NCBI RefSeq assembly: GCF_004364315.1
Contig: NZ_SOBR01000003.1
Coordinates: 434,001-498,000 of the forward strand
Direction: 5' to 3'
Source of the DNA: Chromohalobacter marismortui
GTDB taxonomy: Bacteria; Pseudomonadota; Gammaproteobacteria; Pseudomonadales; Halomonadaceae
Length of the DNA: 64,000 nt
A program made the position numbers and the translations under genes. This document shows, piece after piece, positions 11,734 to 20,656 of the stretch. Position 1 is the stretch's first letter; the number at the start of each line of letters is the position of its first letter. The notes under the pieces were generated by a model. That model was not told the origin of the DNA and made no database searches. It saw nothing but the letters and a program-made list of their open reading frames with translations.

Positions 11734-11927
11734 TTTTTCCGAGGCCCCCACACCTTCATAAGGCGCCTCCCCCCTCCTGTGCTTCCCCACCACCCGTTTT
11801 TGGCGCTGCTCGATTTCGCATGATTCCGCATGACCAATCTCCCTCTGCCACCCGCCTCGAAGCCCTGCAGCCAGGCTGTATTGACCGTCCTGCATGAGTG
11901 CGTGAAAAGCGACAGGTTTAGCGCGCA

Positions 11928-11939
11928 GGCGGGGCGGGG
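11928..11939 (+). other. Candidate cos core
   Basis: GGCGGGGCGGGG differs at one position from GGCGAGGCGGGG, the beginning of the P2 cohesive end as I recall it. The position, to the left of the portal gene on the Q side, is where P2 order places cos. The rest of the P2 cos sequence is not conserved here. Confidence 0.35.
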
Positions 11940-11999
11940 TGTCGACGGCGCGCTGCGGGCGAGCAAGGTGTATCTTCTTGGTCTATGGTGAACCAGTGA

Positions 12000-12248
12000 A
12001 TGACGCAACCAATGGGTGGCACCGTGGATAACTATCACATCACGAAAGACGACGGCGACTGGAAGCTTCAGAAAGAAGGAAGTGACCGCGCTATAAAGCG
12101 ATCTGACACAAAGGATGAAGCCATACAGCACATGAGAGGCTATATGGACGGCAAGGAAGGGTCAGTAAAAATCCACAAAGAAGATGGGAAGATCCAAGAG
12201 GAACGCACCTATCCCGGTAGCTCTGATCCTCATAGCTCCAAAGGATGA
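12000..12248 (+). CDS. DUF2188 family small protein
   Basis: An 82-aa hydrophilic protein with the DUF2188 pattern: NYHITKDDGDWKLQKEGSDRA followed by DEAIQHMRGYM, VKIHKEDGKI and a terminal SSKG. Function unknown; such proteins are widespread in bacteria and phages. The start may be ATG 12000, ATG 12012 or GTG 12024; the family match begins near residue 9. It lies at the left prophage end, convergent with dam. Confidence 0.75.
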   Translation: MTQPMGGTVDNYHITKDDGDWKLQKEGSDRAIKRSDTKDEAIQHMRGYMDGKEGSVKIHKEDGKIQEERTYPGSSDPHSSKG

Positions 12249-12252
12249 AGGA

Positions 12253-12275
12253 GGGGTCGCCAATCGGGCGACCCC
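12253..12275. terminator. Hairpin between DUF2188 gene and dam
   Basis: A 9-bp stem GGGGTCGCC/GGCGACCCC with a 5-nt loop between two convergent genes, followed by TTCTAATTT on the plus strand. Confidence 0.75.
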
Positions 12276-12293
12276 TTCTAATTTACATACCAT

Positions 12294-13055
12294 TCAGCGG
12301 TTGGTGATGATCAGCTCTCCCCGCTTTCCAGTTGATTGCTTGCCGACGGTGTAGTTGATCTGGGTGGTGTGGATCTTGAGGTCCGCGAACGCTCGCCGCA
12401 TCTCCGGGATATCGTTGACGCTGATGACGACCTGCCCTTTCGCTTTCCGTGCCAGCTCGGCCATTCGATCATACTGCTCGAGCCCAAAATCCTGACCGTA
12501 GCCAGCGGTCCCCCTGTATGGTGGGTCAAGGTAGAAAAGGGTTCCTTCACGGTCGTAGCGACGTATGCACTCAGACCAGTCGAGGTGCTCGATGAGCGTT
12601 CGCGCAAGCCGGAGGTGCGCCGTGCTGAGATCTTCCTCGATCCGCAACAGGTTCAAACGTGGTGGTGACACGGCAGAGGTTCCGAAGGACTGTCCTTCCA
12701 CCTTGCCACCAAATGCCAGTTTCTGGAGATAAAAGAACCGCGCCGCACGCTGTATGTCTGTTAGGTGGGCTGGATCAATGTCTCTCTGGGTCAAGTACTC
12801 CTCTCGGCTGACAAGTGCCCAGCGGAACTGGCGCACCAGCTCCTCCAAGTGATGCTTGACGATGCGATACAGGTTTACGAGTTCGCCATGGGCATCGTTG
12901 ATCACCTCTACTGGGCTCGGCTCCTTCATGAAGAACAGCGCCGCTCCACCGCAAAACGGCTCCACATACGTACGATGGGGCTGAAACAGCGGCATGATCT
13001 GCTTCGCGAGGCGTCGCTTACCTCCCATCCATGGGAGAATCGGTTTAGTCGTCAT
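12294..13055 (-). CDS. dam: Phage DNA adenine methylase (D12 class, Dam-like)
   Basis: N6-adenine methyltransferase. PWMGGKRRLAKQI and VEPFCGGAALFF form the SAM-binding region and FYLDPPYRGT is the catalytic DPPY motif. From ATG 13055 the protein is 253 aa; the longer frame to 13148 adds 31 residues before the family start, and AAGG stands just before 13055. A LexA box at 13065-13080 covers its likely -10, so it is predicted to be SOS-induced. Methylation could protect phage DNA from host or rival enzymes. Confidence 0.9.
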   Translation of the reverse strand: MTTKPILPWMGGKRRLAKQIMPLFQPHRTYVEPFCGGAALFFMKEPSPVEVINDAHGELVNLYRIVKHHLEELVRQFRWALVSREEYLTQRDIDPAHLTDIQRAARFFYLQKLAFGGKVEGQSFGTSAVSPPRLNLLRIEEDLSTAHLRLARTLIEHLDWSECIRRYDREGTLFYLDPPYRGTAGYGQDFGLEQYDRMAELARKAKGQVVISVNDIPEMRRAFADLKIHTTQINYTVGKQSTGKRGELIITNR

Positions 13056-13064
13056 CCTTAACAC

Positions 13065-13080
13065 CTGTCTATTTATACAG
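13065..13080 (-). promoter_or_regulatory. LexA box upstream of dam
   Basis: On the minus strand it reads CTGTATAAATAGACAG, matching CTGT-N8-ACAG, with a TATAAAT -10 inside the box. It differs by one base from the umuD box at 37118-37133 (CTGTATAAATACACAG). It is 9 bp upstream of the dam start codon. Confidence 0.85.
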
Positions 13081-13156
13081 CATTTGGTATACTGAAGGTG
13101 TTGCTCGAGGAGCATGGAAGGCTCCCTAGCGATCAAGGATGAACGCAAGCAATCTG

Positions 13157-13187
13157 CGCCCGATGGCTAACGCCTCGGGCGTTTTTT
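13157..13187 (+). terminator. Plus-strand terminator, possible end of a short RNA
   Basis: Stem CGCCCGA/TCGGGCG (13157-13163 with 13175-13181) followed by TTTTTT. No plus-strand gene precedes it, but TATACT at 13088-13093 and a GGAGC/GCTCC hairpin lie between. It could end a short RNA of about 90 nt; this is inference. Confidence 0.6.
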
Positions 13188-14262
13188 ATTTGGCCGCGCC
13201 AGGAGCTGGAGTGCCTCCATCCAGCGAGTATTCCCGGAAGCGGATCACCTTCTCGCCGATAATGTCGTTGATCTCTTCGAAGACGGCTTGCAGTGGCTCG
13301 AGCTCGTTGGTGACGAAGACCTTGGCGGCTTTCTCCACGTCACCGAAGCCGCCGACGTTGTTGGGCATCACGCCCATCAGTTGGGGCGGGACGCGATGCC
13401 CGGCGAGGGTATCGTCGCGGGTTTCTTGCTTGATGCCGGCGAATTCGTCCTTGGCGGCAACTTCCGAGATGGGGATGATCTGCACGCCATCCTTCTTGCC
13501 GCCTGGGGAGTGAAGAAACAGGTTGCGGAAATTACCGACGCCCTTGCTCTCCTTGAGCGCGGCGCGCATGGCGTCGATGTCTTCCTGGTTCTGCGCGGTA
13601 TCGCTGACGTACATCACGAAGCCCGCATGGGAACCGTTCAGATAATATTTGCGACGGAACAGGGTGGCATTTTCGTTGAGCAGGATCGACTGCAGCGCGC
13701 CGAGATAATCCGGCACGCCGTAGATCTCCTGGTTGATGTCCGGCTCCATCAAGTGGATCACCGAATCGCGCTCGAACTCCTTGGCCACCTGCCAGGATGT
13801 AACCCACCAGAATTGCCCCTCCTCGACACCCCGGCGCACGTACTTTGCCTGCGCCGGGCGCAATGCCAGCAGCCGCCCAAGTCGTCCATACACCCGCTCG
13901 ATGTAGGCATTGCCGAACACCAGGTAATCGGTGACCAGGGCGCGGAACGCCTGCCGACTCAGTAGGCGATGCGGAATGAACGATCGCGACAGGATGTTGC
14001 GCTTCACCTGCAAGCTAGAGCCGTGATGCGCCGTCGAACGATACATCTTGGCCAGCGCCGGGAGATCCACCGGCGGTTCGTACCAGCGCGCCGTCAGCAT
14101 CCAGCAGCCGGTATAGAGAAAGTCGGCCAGATCCGTCACCGGTACCGGCTCGCCGAAGGTGAACGCCTCGGCCCGCGCCGGGACTGGCGACGCCTCCGCC
14201 GCCGGTTCGGACTCGGACAGGGTCGCCGGCACGCGCATGCGGGGTTTGTCGGCCATGGTCAT
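13186..14262 (-). CDS. Q: Phage portal protein (P2 gpQ-like)
   Basis: Forms the dodecameric ring through which DNA enters the head. The 358-aa length is close to P2 Q (344), with family features such as LYTGCWMLTARWYEPPVDL, FGNAYIERVYGRLG, VIHLMEPDINQEIYGVPDYL, and HRVPPQLMGVMPNNVGGFGDVEKA. The ATG at 14262 overlaps the terminase stop (ATGA), indicating coupling. Transcribed leftward with gene P as in P2. Confidence 0.94.
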   Translation of the reverse strand: MTMADKPRMRVPATLSESEPAAEASPVPARAEAFTFGEPVPVTDLADFLYTGCWMLTARWYEPPVDLPALAKMYRSTAHHGSSLQVKRNILSRSFIPHRLLSRQAFRALVTDYLVFGNAYIERVYGRLGRLLALRPAQAKYVRRGVEEGQFWWVTSWQVAKEFERDSVIHLMEPDINQEIYGVPDYLGALQSILLNENATLFRRKYYLNGSHAGFVMYVSDTAQNQEDIDAMRAALKESKGVGNFRNLFLHSPGGKKDGVQIIPISEVAAKDEFAGIKQETRDDTLAGHRVPPQLMGVMPNNVGGFGDVEKAAKVFVTNELEPLQAVFEEINDIIGEKVIRFREYSLDGGTPAPGAAK

Positions 14263-16043
14263 TCGGACATCTCCATGATGGCGCCGCCGCGCTCGCCCTC
14301 GGCGAGCACGTCGATAGGTTCGTTGTTGAGAGCGTGCATCGTCGCCCACGCGAGATCCGCGTGGCCGGTCTGGGCGTTGCGCCCAGCGGTAAAGGTGAAT
14401 TGGCGGCCGCTCGCGGTCAGCTCGCGGCGAATGGCGGTGAACGACTGCGCTATGATCACGTCGCGGCTATCGAACTCGAGACGTCCGCGCTCGATGATGT
14501 GCTGGGCCTGACGCACCAGCGCCGCCTTGCTGTCCGGCGTATAGCGATAGCGCGTCACGCGCGGGAAAAACTTGGCGACAAGCTGCGCCACCGCCTCGCC
14601 CATGCCGTTGATATCGATGCCGATGAACTGGACGTTGTAGCGCCGCGTTACCTGCTCGATGAAGCCCGCCTGCTCTTCGTAGTCCTGCCCCTTGATGCGG
14701 TGCTTCTCCAGGATGCGATGCCGATCGTTGCGATTCTTGGCCGGTGCCAGCACGACCAAGCCCGCGCCATCGCCGTCCAGGTTGTCCCCCGCCGGGTCGT
14801 AGCCCAGCCACACCGGCTTATCCCCGAATGGCCGCGCGGCGAAGGGCTTCCAATCGCGCCAAATGTCCCAGCTATCCACCATGCAGCGTTGCATGGTCAT
14901 CATCGGGAACGCCGACTGCGAATCGTCGACGAACTCGCACATCAAGAGGTTGGCGAATTCCTCGTCGCTGTATTCCAGTCGCAGTTGGTCGAGATCGAAC
15001 AGATCGCAGCCGCCGGCGATCGCGTCCTCGATGGTCACGATCTGGCGCCACTGGCCATCGGCGCCACGCGCACCACCGGCAAGCGCCGCGTGGCTGACGT
15101 CGATCTCGACGCGCTCGTCTTTCTTGCGACGCTTATTGAAGCGCTCGCCCGTCCAGAATGGATACGCCTCATGCGCCACCGATGACGGCGTGCTGAAGTA
15201 GGTTTGCTTCCACTTCTTGTGCATCGCCATGCCTGACGTGACTTTGCGGAACTGCTCGAAACCGTTGATCCAGAAGTATTCGTCGAGATAGGTGTCGCCG
15301 TGGTAGCCCTGCGCGGTCTTGGCGTTCGTCCCCAGGAAGTGGAGCTCGGCGCCATTGGCCAAGACGATGGGGTCGCCTTTGAGCTCCACGCCAGTGGCCT
15401 CTTTTACGAACTGCACGATGTAGTGCTTGAAGATGTGCGCCTGGGCCTTCGAGGCGCTCATGAAGATCTTGTTCTTGCCGGTCTCCACGGCGTCGGCGAT
15501 CGCCTCGCGCGCGAAGTACCAGGTCGCGCCAATCTGCCTCGACTTGAGCAGGTTGCGGATACGTTCGTGCTGGCCGGCGCGGTACCAGGCGCGCTGGTAA
15601 TCGAATAGTGAGGCTTCGAACGCCTCGACGATCTGGATCACGCCCTCGTCGCCGACATCGTTGCGCGCGGGTTTGCGCTTCTCGCCGGCGTTGCGCCGCT
15701 CGATGTTCGGATTGAGGTCGCTTTCTTTGCCCGATCCCTCGTACTTGTGGACCCGCGCCAGGCGCTCGACCTGGCGCCCCAGGAGATCCAGCTCCTTGAA
15801 GTCCTTGCCCTCCTTCGCGTCTTTCCAGATCAGTTGGATCATGCGCGCCTCGAGCGCGCCTTCGATGCGCTGACTGGGCGAGGCATCGTCCCAGGCATCG
15901 CGTTTCTTCCAGCTATCGATGGTGGCACGAGGCAGGTCGAGGAATTCGGCGATACGCGCGATGCGCCACCCCATCCAGTAGAGGTGCCGGGCGGAGAGAC
16001 GCGAGGCGTCTTGGGTATCCAGGTCGGGGGTCGGTGTCGTCAT
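14259..16043 (-). CDS. P: Terminase large subunit (P2 gpP-like)
   Basis: ATPase/nuclease that packages and cuts phage DNA. 594 aa from ATG 16043 (P2 P is 590); the frame is open to 16109 but the family begins at MTTPTPDLD. An N-terminal HTH-like segment is followed by a P-loop variant LKSRQIGATWYFAREA, Walker B-like DTYLDEYFWI, and a nuclease domain with GYDPAGDNLDGDG and GIDINGMG. Overlaps Q by 4 bp; divergent from gene O. Confidence 0.95.
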   Translation of the reverse strand: MTTPTPDLDTQDASRLSARHLYWMGWRIARIAEFLDLPRATIDSWKKRDAWDDASPSQRIEGALEARMIQLIWKDAKEGKDFKELDLLGRQVERLARVHKYEGSGKESDLNPNIERRNAGEKRKPARNDVGDEGVIQIVEAFEASLFDYQRAWYRAGQHERIRNLLKSRQIGATWYFAREAIADAVETGKNKIFMSASKAQAHIFKHYIVQFVKEATGVELKGDPIVLANGAELHFLGTNAKTAQGYHGDTYLDEYFWINGFEQFRKVTSGMAMHKKWKQTYFSTPSSVAHEAYPFWTGERFNKRRKKDERVEIDVSHAALAGGARGADGQWRQIVTIEDAIAGGCDLFDLDQLRLEYSDEEFANLLMCEFVDDSQSAFPMMTMQRCMVDSWDIWRDWKPFAARPFGDKPVWLGYDPAGDNLDGDGAGLVVLAPAKNRNDRHRILEKHRIKGQDYEEQAGFIEQVTRRYNVQFIGIDINGMGEAVAQLVAKFFPRVTRYRYTPDSKAALVRQAQHIIERGRLEFDSRDVIIAQSFTAIRRELTASGRQFTFTAGRNAQTGHADLAWATMHALNNEPIDVLAEGERGGAIMEMSE

Positions 16044-16088
16044 GGCGCCCAGCGTACCCGCGCGCGGGGGGTCGCTATTGCAAGCCCC

Positions 16089-16112
16089 GGTGTAGACGGC
16101 ATGACTCACACC
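16089..16112. promoter_or_regulatory. Predicted late-activator (Ogr) site between P and O
   Basis: GGTGT-N14-ACACC palindrome in the divergent P/O intergenic region. The same format occurs before V (21589-21612) and FI (27630-27653), the positions of the P2 late promoters. As a palindrome it may serve both directions. A leftward -10 region beginning ACG lies at the same offset (45 bp) as in the other two. Confidence 0.75.
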
Positions 16113-16186
16113 CGGCCCGCGTTGAGCCGGGCAGCGAGTGCGCGGAACCTGACGCCCATACGCATTCCGTACCCCGAGGGCACTTC

Positions 16187-17002
16187 ATGAAATGGTTCCG
16201 CATCGCGACCGAGGGCGCGACGACCGACGGCCGCAACATCAGCGCCGCCTGGCTGCAACAGATGGCCGACAACTTCGATCCCGACACCTACGGCTGCCGG
16301 ATCAATCTGGAGCACATGCGCGGCATGCTGCCCGACGGGCCGTTCAAGAGTTACGGCGACGTCACCGCGCTGAAGGCCGAGAAAGGCGAGGACGGCAAGC
16401 TTCAGCTGCTCGCGGCCATCGATCCCACCGACGACCTGAAGGCGCTCAACGACAAGCGCCAGAAGGTCTACACGTCGATGGAAGTCGATCCCAACTTCGC
16501 CGATTCAGGCGAGGCCTATCTCGTCGGCCTGGCCGTCACCGACTCCCCCGCCTCGCTGGGTACCCAGATGCTGCAGTTCGCCGCCGGCGCGGGTAGCGAG
16601 TCACCGCTGGCCGGTCGCAAGCAACGCCCGGACAACCTGTTCACCGCCGCCGTCGAGACCGAGTTCGACTTCACCGCCGAGCCACCGGCCGATTCAGGCC
16701 CGTCGCTCACCGAACGCGTGAAGGCGCTGTTTCGCAAGCACGACGCCAAAAGCGAGGCGGGATTCGCTACGTTTCGAGAAGAGCTCGAGCAGACCCTGGG
16801 GCTATTCGTCGAGAAGCATCAAGCGCTGGCCGACGATCTCAACGCGCGGCCCAGCGCCACCGCCTTCAATGACCTGAAAGCCGCGCACGACACCCTGCAA
16901 ACCCGCTTCGACGAGCTGTATACCCAGCTCGACAGCACGCCGCGCCACACCCAACGCCAGCGCGCCACCGGCGACGACGGCGCGATCGTCACCGACTGCT
17001 AA
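16187..17002 (+). CDS. O: Capsid scaffold and maturation protease (P2 gpO-like)
   Basis: Scaffold with an N-terminal serine protease that trims the capsid during assembly. 271 aa from ATG 16187 (P2 O is 284); the earlier frame start lacks homology. Asp14 (TTDG), His43 (NLEHMRG) and a serine in the SMEV or TDSPAS segments fit the protease triad; the C-terminal half (about 175-250) is a charged scaffold coiled coil. First gene of the rightward head operon. Confidence 0.92.
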   Translation: MKWFRIATEGATTDGRNISAAWLQQMADNFDPDTYGCRINLEHMRGMLPDGPFKSYGDVTALKAEKGEDGKLQLLAAIDPTDDLKALNDKRQKVYTSMEVDPNFADSGEAYLVGLAVTDSPASLGTQMLQFAAGAGSESPLAGRKQRPDNLFTAAVETEFDFTAEPPADSGPSLTERVKALFRKHDAKSEAGFATFREELEQTLGLFVEKHQALADDLNARPSATAFNDLKAAHDTLQTRFDELYTQLDSTPRHTQRQRATGDDGAIVTDC

Positions 17003-17017
17003 GGAACCCCGACGCTC

Positions 17018-18037
17018 ATGCGCAACGATACCCGCATCCTCTTCAACCAGTTCGCCGACCAGGTGGCCAAGCTCAACGGTGTGCCCGACGCGACCCAGAA
17101 ATTCGCCGTCGACCCCACCATTCAGCAGCGCCTCGAAAAACGCATTCAGGAGTCCAGCGACTTCCTGAATCGCGTCAACATGATCGGCGTCGACGAGCTG
17201 AAAGGCGAAAAGCTCGCCCTGGGCGTCTCCGGCCCGATCGCCGGGCGTACCAACGTCAGCAATCAAGATCGCCAGACCCGCGATCTCTCCACGCTCGACC
17301 CGCAGGGCTATGAGTGCCGCATGACCGAGTTCGACACCCATCTCGGTTACAACAAGATCGACGCCTGGGCCAAGTTTCCCAACTTTCAGGCGCTGATCCG
17401 TGATGCCGTCATTCGCCAGCAGGCGCTTGACCGCATGACCATTGGATTCAACGGCACCAGTGCCGCCGCGCAGACCGACCGCGCCGCGAACCCGATGCTC
17501 GAAGACGTCAACATCGGCTGGTTGCAGCAGTACCGCAACAACGCCCCGGCCCGCGTCATGACGGGCGGTGCCACCGCCGGTACCGTCCAGGTCGGCAAGG
17601 GCGGCGATTACGTTAACCTCGACGCCCTGGTCTACGACGCCGTCAACAGCCTGCTCGAACCCTGGTACCGCCGCGTGCCGGGCCTGGTGGTGATCGTCGG
17701 CCGTGACCTGCTCAGCGACAAGTACTTCCCGCTGCTCAATACCGAACAGCCGCCCACCGAACAGATGGCTGCCGACCTGGTCATCAGCCAGAAGCGCATC
17801 GGCGGCCTGCAGGGCATGGACGTGCCGTTCTTCCCCGACAACGCGCTGATGGTCACCACGCTGGATAACCTCTCGATCTACTGGCAGACCGGCGCGCGCC
17901 GCCGCTACGTCACCGAGAATCCCAAGCGCAACCGCATCGAGAACTACGAGAGCTCGAACGACGCCTATGTCATCGAGGACTTCGGTGCCGGCTGCTTGAT
18001 CGAGAACATCGAGCTCGGCGACTTCACGGCCGCGTAA
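17018..18037 (+). CDS. N: Major capsid protein (P2 gpN-like)
   Basis: Builds the icosahedral shell. 339 aa (P2 N is 357), starting MRNDTRILFNQFADQVAKLN with AAGGAACC before the ATG. Typical internal segments are VNMIGVDELKGEKLALG and LVVIVGRDLLSDKYFPL. Follows O by 15 bp, as in P2. Confidence 0.96.
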   Translation: MRNDTRILFNQFADQVAKLNGVPDATQKFAVDPTIQQRLEKRIQESSDFLNRVNMIGVDELKGEKLALGVSGPIAGRTNVSNQDRQTRDLSTLDPQGYECRMTEFDTHLGYNKIDAWAKFPNFQALIRDAVIRQQALDRMTIGFNGTSAAAQTDRAANPMLEDVNIGWLQQYRNNAPARVMTGGATAGTVQVGKGGDYVNLDALVYDAVNSLLEPWYRRVPGLVVIVGRDLLSDKYFPLLNTEQPPTEQMAADLVISQKRIGGLQGMDVPFFPDNALMVTTLDNLSIYWQTGARRRYVTENPKRNRIENYESSNDAYVIEDFGAGCLIENIELGDFTAA

Positions 18038-18046
18038 GGGGGAGCG

Positions 18047-18712
18047 ATGACCAGCCCAGCCCGCCGACACTTCGAACGCGTCAGCGCCGCACAAGCGGCG
18101 CGTGACGCCGGCGACGCGCCCATGCAGGGCGACGAATATCACTTCATGCAAGCCAAGCTCTTCGAGGACTACCGCCGGCTCAAGTCGGTGCAATCCATCG
18201 AGCGCAAGGTCGCTATCAAGCGCGAGATCTTGCCCGACTACGCCGCCTATGTGGACGGTGTGCTCGAAGCTGGCCAGGGCGCACAAGACGAGGTGCTGAT
18301 GCGCGTCATGCTTTGGCGCATCGATGTCGGGGATATCGAGGGCGCGTTGAGCATCGGCTGCTATGCCCTGCGCCACGGGCTAGAGCCTGGCGATCAATTT
18401 CAGCGCTCCACCGCCGCGATTCTCGTGGAGGAAGCCGCCGATCAGGCGCTCGCCCTGGGCGACGACGACGCCACCCTGATCGCAGAACTCCAGGAGATCG
18501 AGCACCTCACCGAGGGCGCGGACATGCACGACCAGATCCGCGCGAAATTGCACAAGGCCCTGGGCAACGCCCACCGCGCCGAGGGCGCACCACAGGAAGC
18601 GCTGACGCACTTTCGCCGGGCGTTGGAGCTCAACGAGCGCGCCGGCGTCAAGAAAGACATCGAGCGCCTAGAACGCGAAGTAAAAAACGCAGGCGATCAG
18701 GCCAATACCTGA
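18047..18712 (+). CDS. M: Terminase small subunit (P2 gpM-like)
   Basis: DNA-recognition partner of the terminase. 221 aa (P2 M is 247), with characteristic SPARRHFERVSAAQAA near the start and the central MRVMLWRIDVGDIEGALSIGCYAL segment; charged C-terminus. GGGGGAG precedes ATG 18047, 9 bp after N. Confidence 0.93.
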   Translation: MTSPARRHFERVSAAQAARDAGDAPMQGDEYHFMQAKLFEDYRRLKSVQSIERKVAIKREILPDYAAYVDGVLEAGQGAQDEVLMRVMLWRIDVGDIEGALSIGCYALRHGLEPGDQFQRSTAAILVEEAADQALALGDDDATLIAELQEIEHLTEGADMHDQIRAKLHKALGNAHRAEGAPQEALTHFRRALELNERAGVKKDIERLEREVKNAGDQANT

Positions 18713-18826
18713 CCGTCGCCAACGAGTCGCACGCCGACGTCAGGGGGCGCGACGGTAGAGGCAAGCCCAAGGGGCGCAGCTTCGACCCGTCGCCCACCCC
18801 CTTCTTGACCAGCACCAGGAGCCACG

Positions 18827-19303
18827 ATGAGCAGCTTCGTTTCGACCGGCACCACAAGCACGACCACCGCCGAGCCCGAGCCCATCACGAATAACGGCTT
18901 CTGGCCGGATATCGAGCCCGATGCGTTTCGTGACTCGCATCGCCTCGACGGCACCATCACCGCCGTGCGCATCGAAGGCGCCCTGCTCGCCGCCATGGCG
19001 ACAGTCAACCGCACCCTGCGCAACTGGCAAACCAAACAGACCGAGGCGGGCTATGCCACGGTCGACGCCGTGCCGGTGCCGATCTGGCAAGCGCCGGGGG
19101 TGTTCGTGGCGCTGTATCACCGCGCGGTGTATTCCACGGCACACGCCAGCCTGGTCGAGCGTTACGCCGACTATGACACCACCAACAGCGGGCGCGAGCG
19201 TAGCGAAAGCCTCGCCGAGCCGGCGGAGAGTTACCGGCGCGATGCGGCCTGGGCGATCAGCGAGATCGAGGGGCGCCCCCATAGCACGGTCGAGCTGATA
19301 TGA
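18827..19303 (+). CDS. L: Head completion/stabilisation protein (P2 gpL-like)
   Basis: Closes the filled head before tail joining. 158 aa (P2 L is 169), with the family pattern GFWPDIEPDAFRDSHRLDGT near residue 25 and VYSTAHASLVERYADYDTT. CAGGAG precedes ATG 18827. It overlaps the next gene (X) by 4 bp. Confidence 0.93.
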   Translation: MSSFVSTGTTSTTTAEPEPITNNGFWPDIEPDAFRDSHRLDGTITAVRIEGALLAAMATVNRTLRNWQTKQTEAGYATVDAVPVPIWQAPGVFVALYHRAVYSTAHASLVERYADYDTTNSGRERSESLAEPAESYRRDAAWAISEIEGRPHSTVELI

Positions 19304-19512
19304 GCCGCACCGTGCATGCGCGCCAGGGCGACACGCTCGATGCCATTTGCTATCGCACTTACGGCCGCACCGCCGGCGTCACTGAACGCGTGCTGAAGGC
19401 CAATCCCGGCCTCGCGGAACGCGGCCCCGTGCTGCCGCATGGCACGCCCGTGACGCTGCCCGAGATCATCCAACAACCCAGCCGCGCACCGACCGTGCAG
19501 CTCTGGGACTGA
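19300..19512 (+). CDS. X: Tail protein X (P2 gpX-like)
   Basis: A 70-aa LysM-like tail protein. VHARQGDTLDAICYRTYG and the VTLPEI C-terminal segment are typical of gpX (67 aa in P2). ATGA overlap with L. Confidence 0.93.
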   Translation: MSRTVHARQGDTLDAICYRTYGRTAGVTERVLKANPGLAERGPVLPHGTPVTLPEIIQQPSRAPTVQLWD

Positions 19513-19557
19513 GCTTTTAACCGCGCCCGACACCGCGCGATCGCCGCCGAGGATGGC

Positions 19558-19866
19558 ATGCCCGAGGATCAAAATGTGAAGCCCTCAATATTCGAACGTC
19601 ACCTGCAGACCGGCATCCAGTTGATTCTGGTCGCTCTGCTCGGCTGGGCCGGTCTCAAGCTAGTCGCTCTCGGCGAGGGCAACGCAGCACTGCGCGAGAG
19701 GATCGCGTACCAAGGGGAACAGATCGGCATGCTGCGCCGCGACCTGCGTGACTGGAGCAACCTGTATTACCGCAAAACGGACGCCAATCGCGAGATTGGT
19801 GCGTTACAGAAGGACATTCAAGCACTCAAGCAACGCATTGTTATCTTGGAGGAATATCACCCATGA
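19558..19866 (+). CDS. Small membrane-anchored protein of the lysis region
   Basis: 102 aa with one hydrophobic helix (about residues 19-40) and a C-terminal coiled coil (about 55-98, heptad-rich LRRDLRDW...LQKDIQALKQRI). The position just before endolysin, with a 4-bp overlap, suggests a lysis role such as holin partner or spanin-like component, but I recognise no family. Confidence 0.75.
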   Translation: MPEDQNVKPSIFERHLQTGIQLILVALLGWAGLKLVALGEGNAALRERIAYQGEQIGMLRRDLRDWSNLYYRKTDANREIGALQKDIQALKQRIVILEEYHP

Positions 19867-20222
19867 CACGCATCAGCCCCAATTTTCAACGTCACGAATT
19901 CGCCTGCTCATGCGGATGCGGCTTCGACACCGTCGACAGCGAGACCCTCGCCGTGCTCGAGGAGGTGCGCGGTCACTTCGACACACCTGTCATTGTCACC
20001 AGCGGCTGCCGCTGCCCTGAATACAACGCCCAGATCGGCGGCGCCGAACATAGCCAGCATAAGCTTGGTCGCGCAGCGGACATTCAAGTGAAGGGAGTCG
20101 ATCCCGGCGAAGTGCATGCCTACCTCGTCGAGCTATATCCCGGGCGCTACGGAATCGGGCGATACGACACCTTCACTCACGTCGATACCCGCACTGACGG
20201 CCCCGCGAGGTGGAACGGATGA
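19863..20222 (+). CDS. Endolysin, M15 family peptidase
   Basis: Zinc D-Ala-D-Ala-type peptidase that cleaves peptidoglycan. The 119-aa protein has FQRHEFACSCGCGF, VTSGCRCPEYN, the zinc-binding SQHKLGRAADIQ (His and Asp), and FTHVDTR with the last zinc histidine. It overlaps both neighbours by 4 bp, forming a tight lysis cassette. No signal peptide, so it needs a holin. Confidence 0.93.
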   Translation: MTRISPNFQRHEFACSCGCGFDTVDSETLAVLEEVRGHFDTPVIVTSGCRCPEYNAQIGGAEHSQHKLGRAADIQVKGVDPGEVHAYLVELYPGRYGIGRYDTFTHVDTRTDGPARWNG

Positions 20223-20656
20223 ACCTGATCGGCAACATTCTCGGCACCGTCGCCGGCCCGGTATTCGATGTCATCGACCAGGCCGTCACCGACAAGGACC
20301 AAGCCAACAAGCTCAAGGCCGAGCTGAAGCGCCGCGTGATTGATCAGCAAGATGCCAGCCTTCAGGCACGTATGAAGGTAGTGCTTGCCGAGGCTACCGG
20401 CGAGTCGTGGTTGCAGCGTAACTGGCGGCCACTGCTGATGACCGTGATTGTCGCCATCGTCGCCAACAACTACCTCCTCGCCCCCTACCTCGGCGCAATG
20501 TTCGGCGTAGGGCTGCAACTGGAATTGCCTGAGCAGCTCTGGAACCTCATGACGATGGGAGTCGGCGGCTACATCGCCGGACGCAGCGGCGAGAAGATCG
20601 TCGGCACGCTCAAAGGCAAACGCGGCAACTTCATGAGCCAGGTCGATAGCCGATGA
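20219..20656 (+). CDS. Phage holin, 3TM-type family
   Basis: 145 aa from ATG 20219, chosen for the ATGA overlap with the endolysin; GTG 20210 is also in frame. An amphipathic N-terminal region (about 1-60) is followed by hydrophobic helices at about 70-95 and 105-132, then a basic tail. Matches the layout of 3TM holins that open the inner membrane for the M15 endolysin. Confidence 0.85.
   Translation: MNLIGNILGTVAGPVFDVIDQAVTDKDQANKLKAELKRRVIDQQDASLQARMKVVLAEATGESWLQRNWRPLLMTVIVAIVANNYLLAPYLGAMFGVGLQLELPEQLWNLMTMGVGGYIAGRSGEKIVGTLKGKRGNFMSQVDSR

Noticed and set aside
16802-18376. Minus-strand ORF of 524 aa opposite the capsid and terminase small subunit genes
   Set aside because: Shadow of N and M, which match P2 order, length and motifs.
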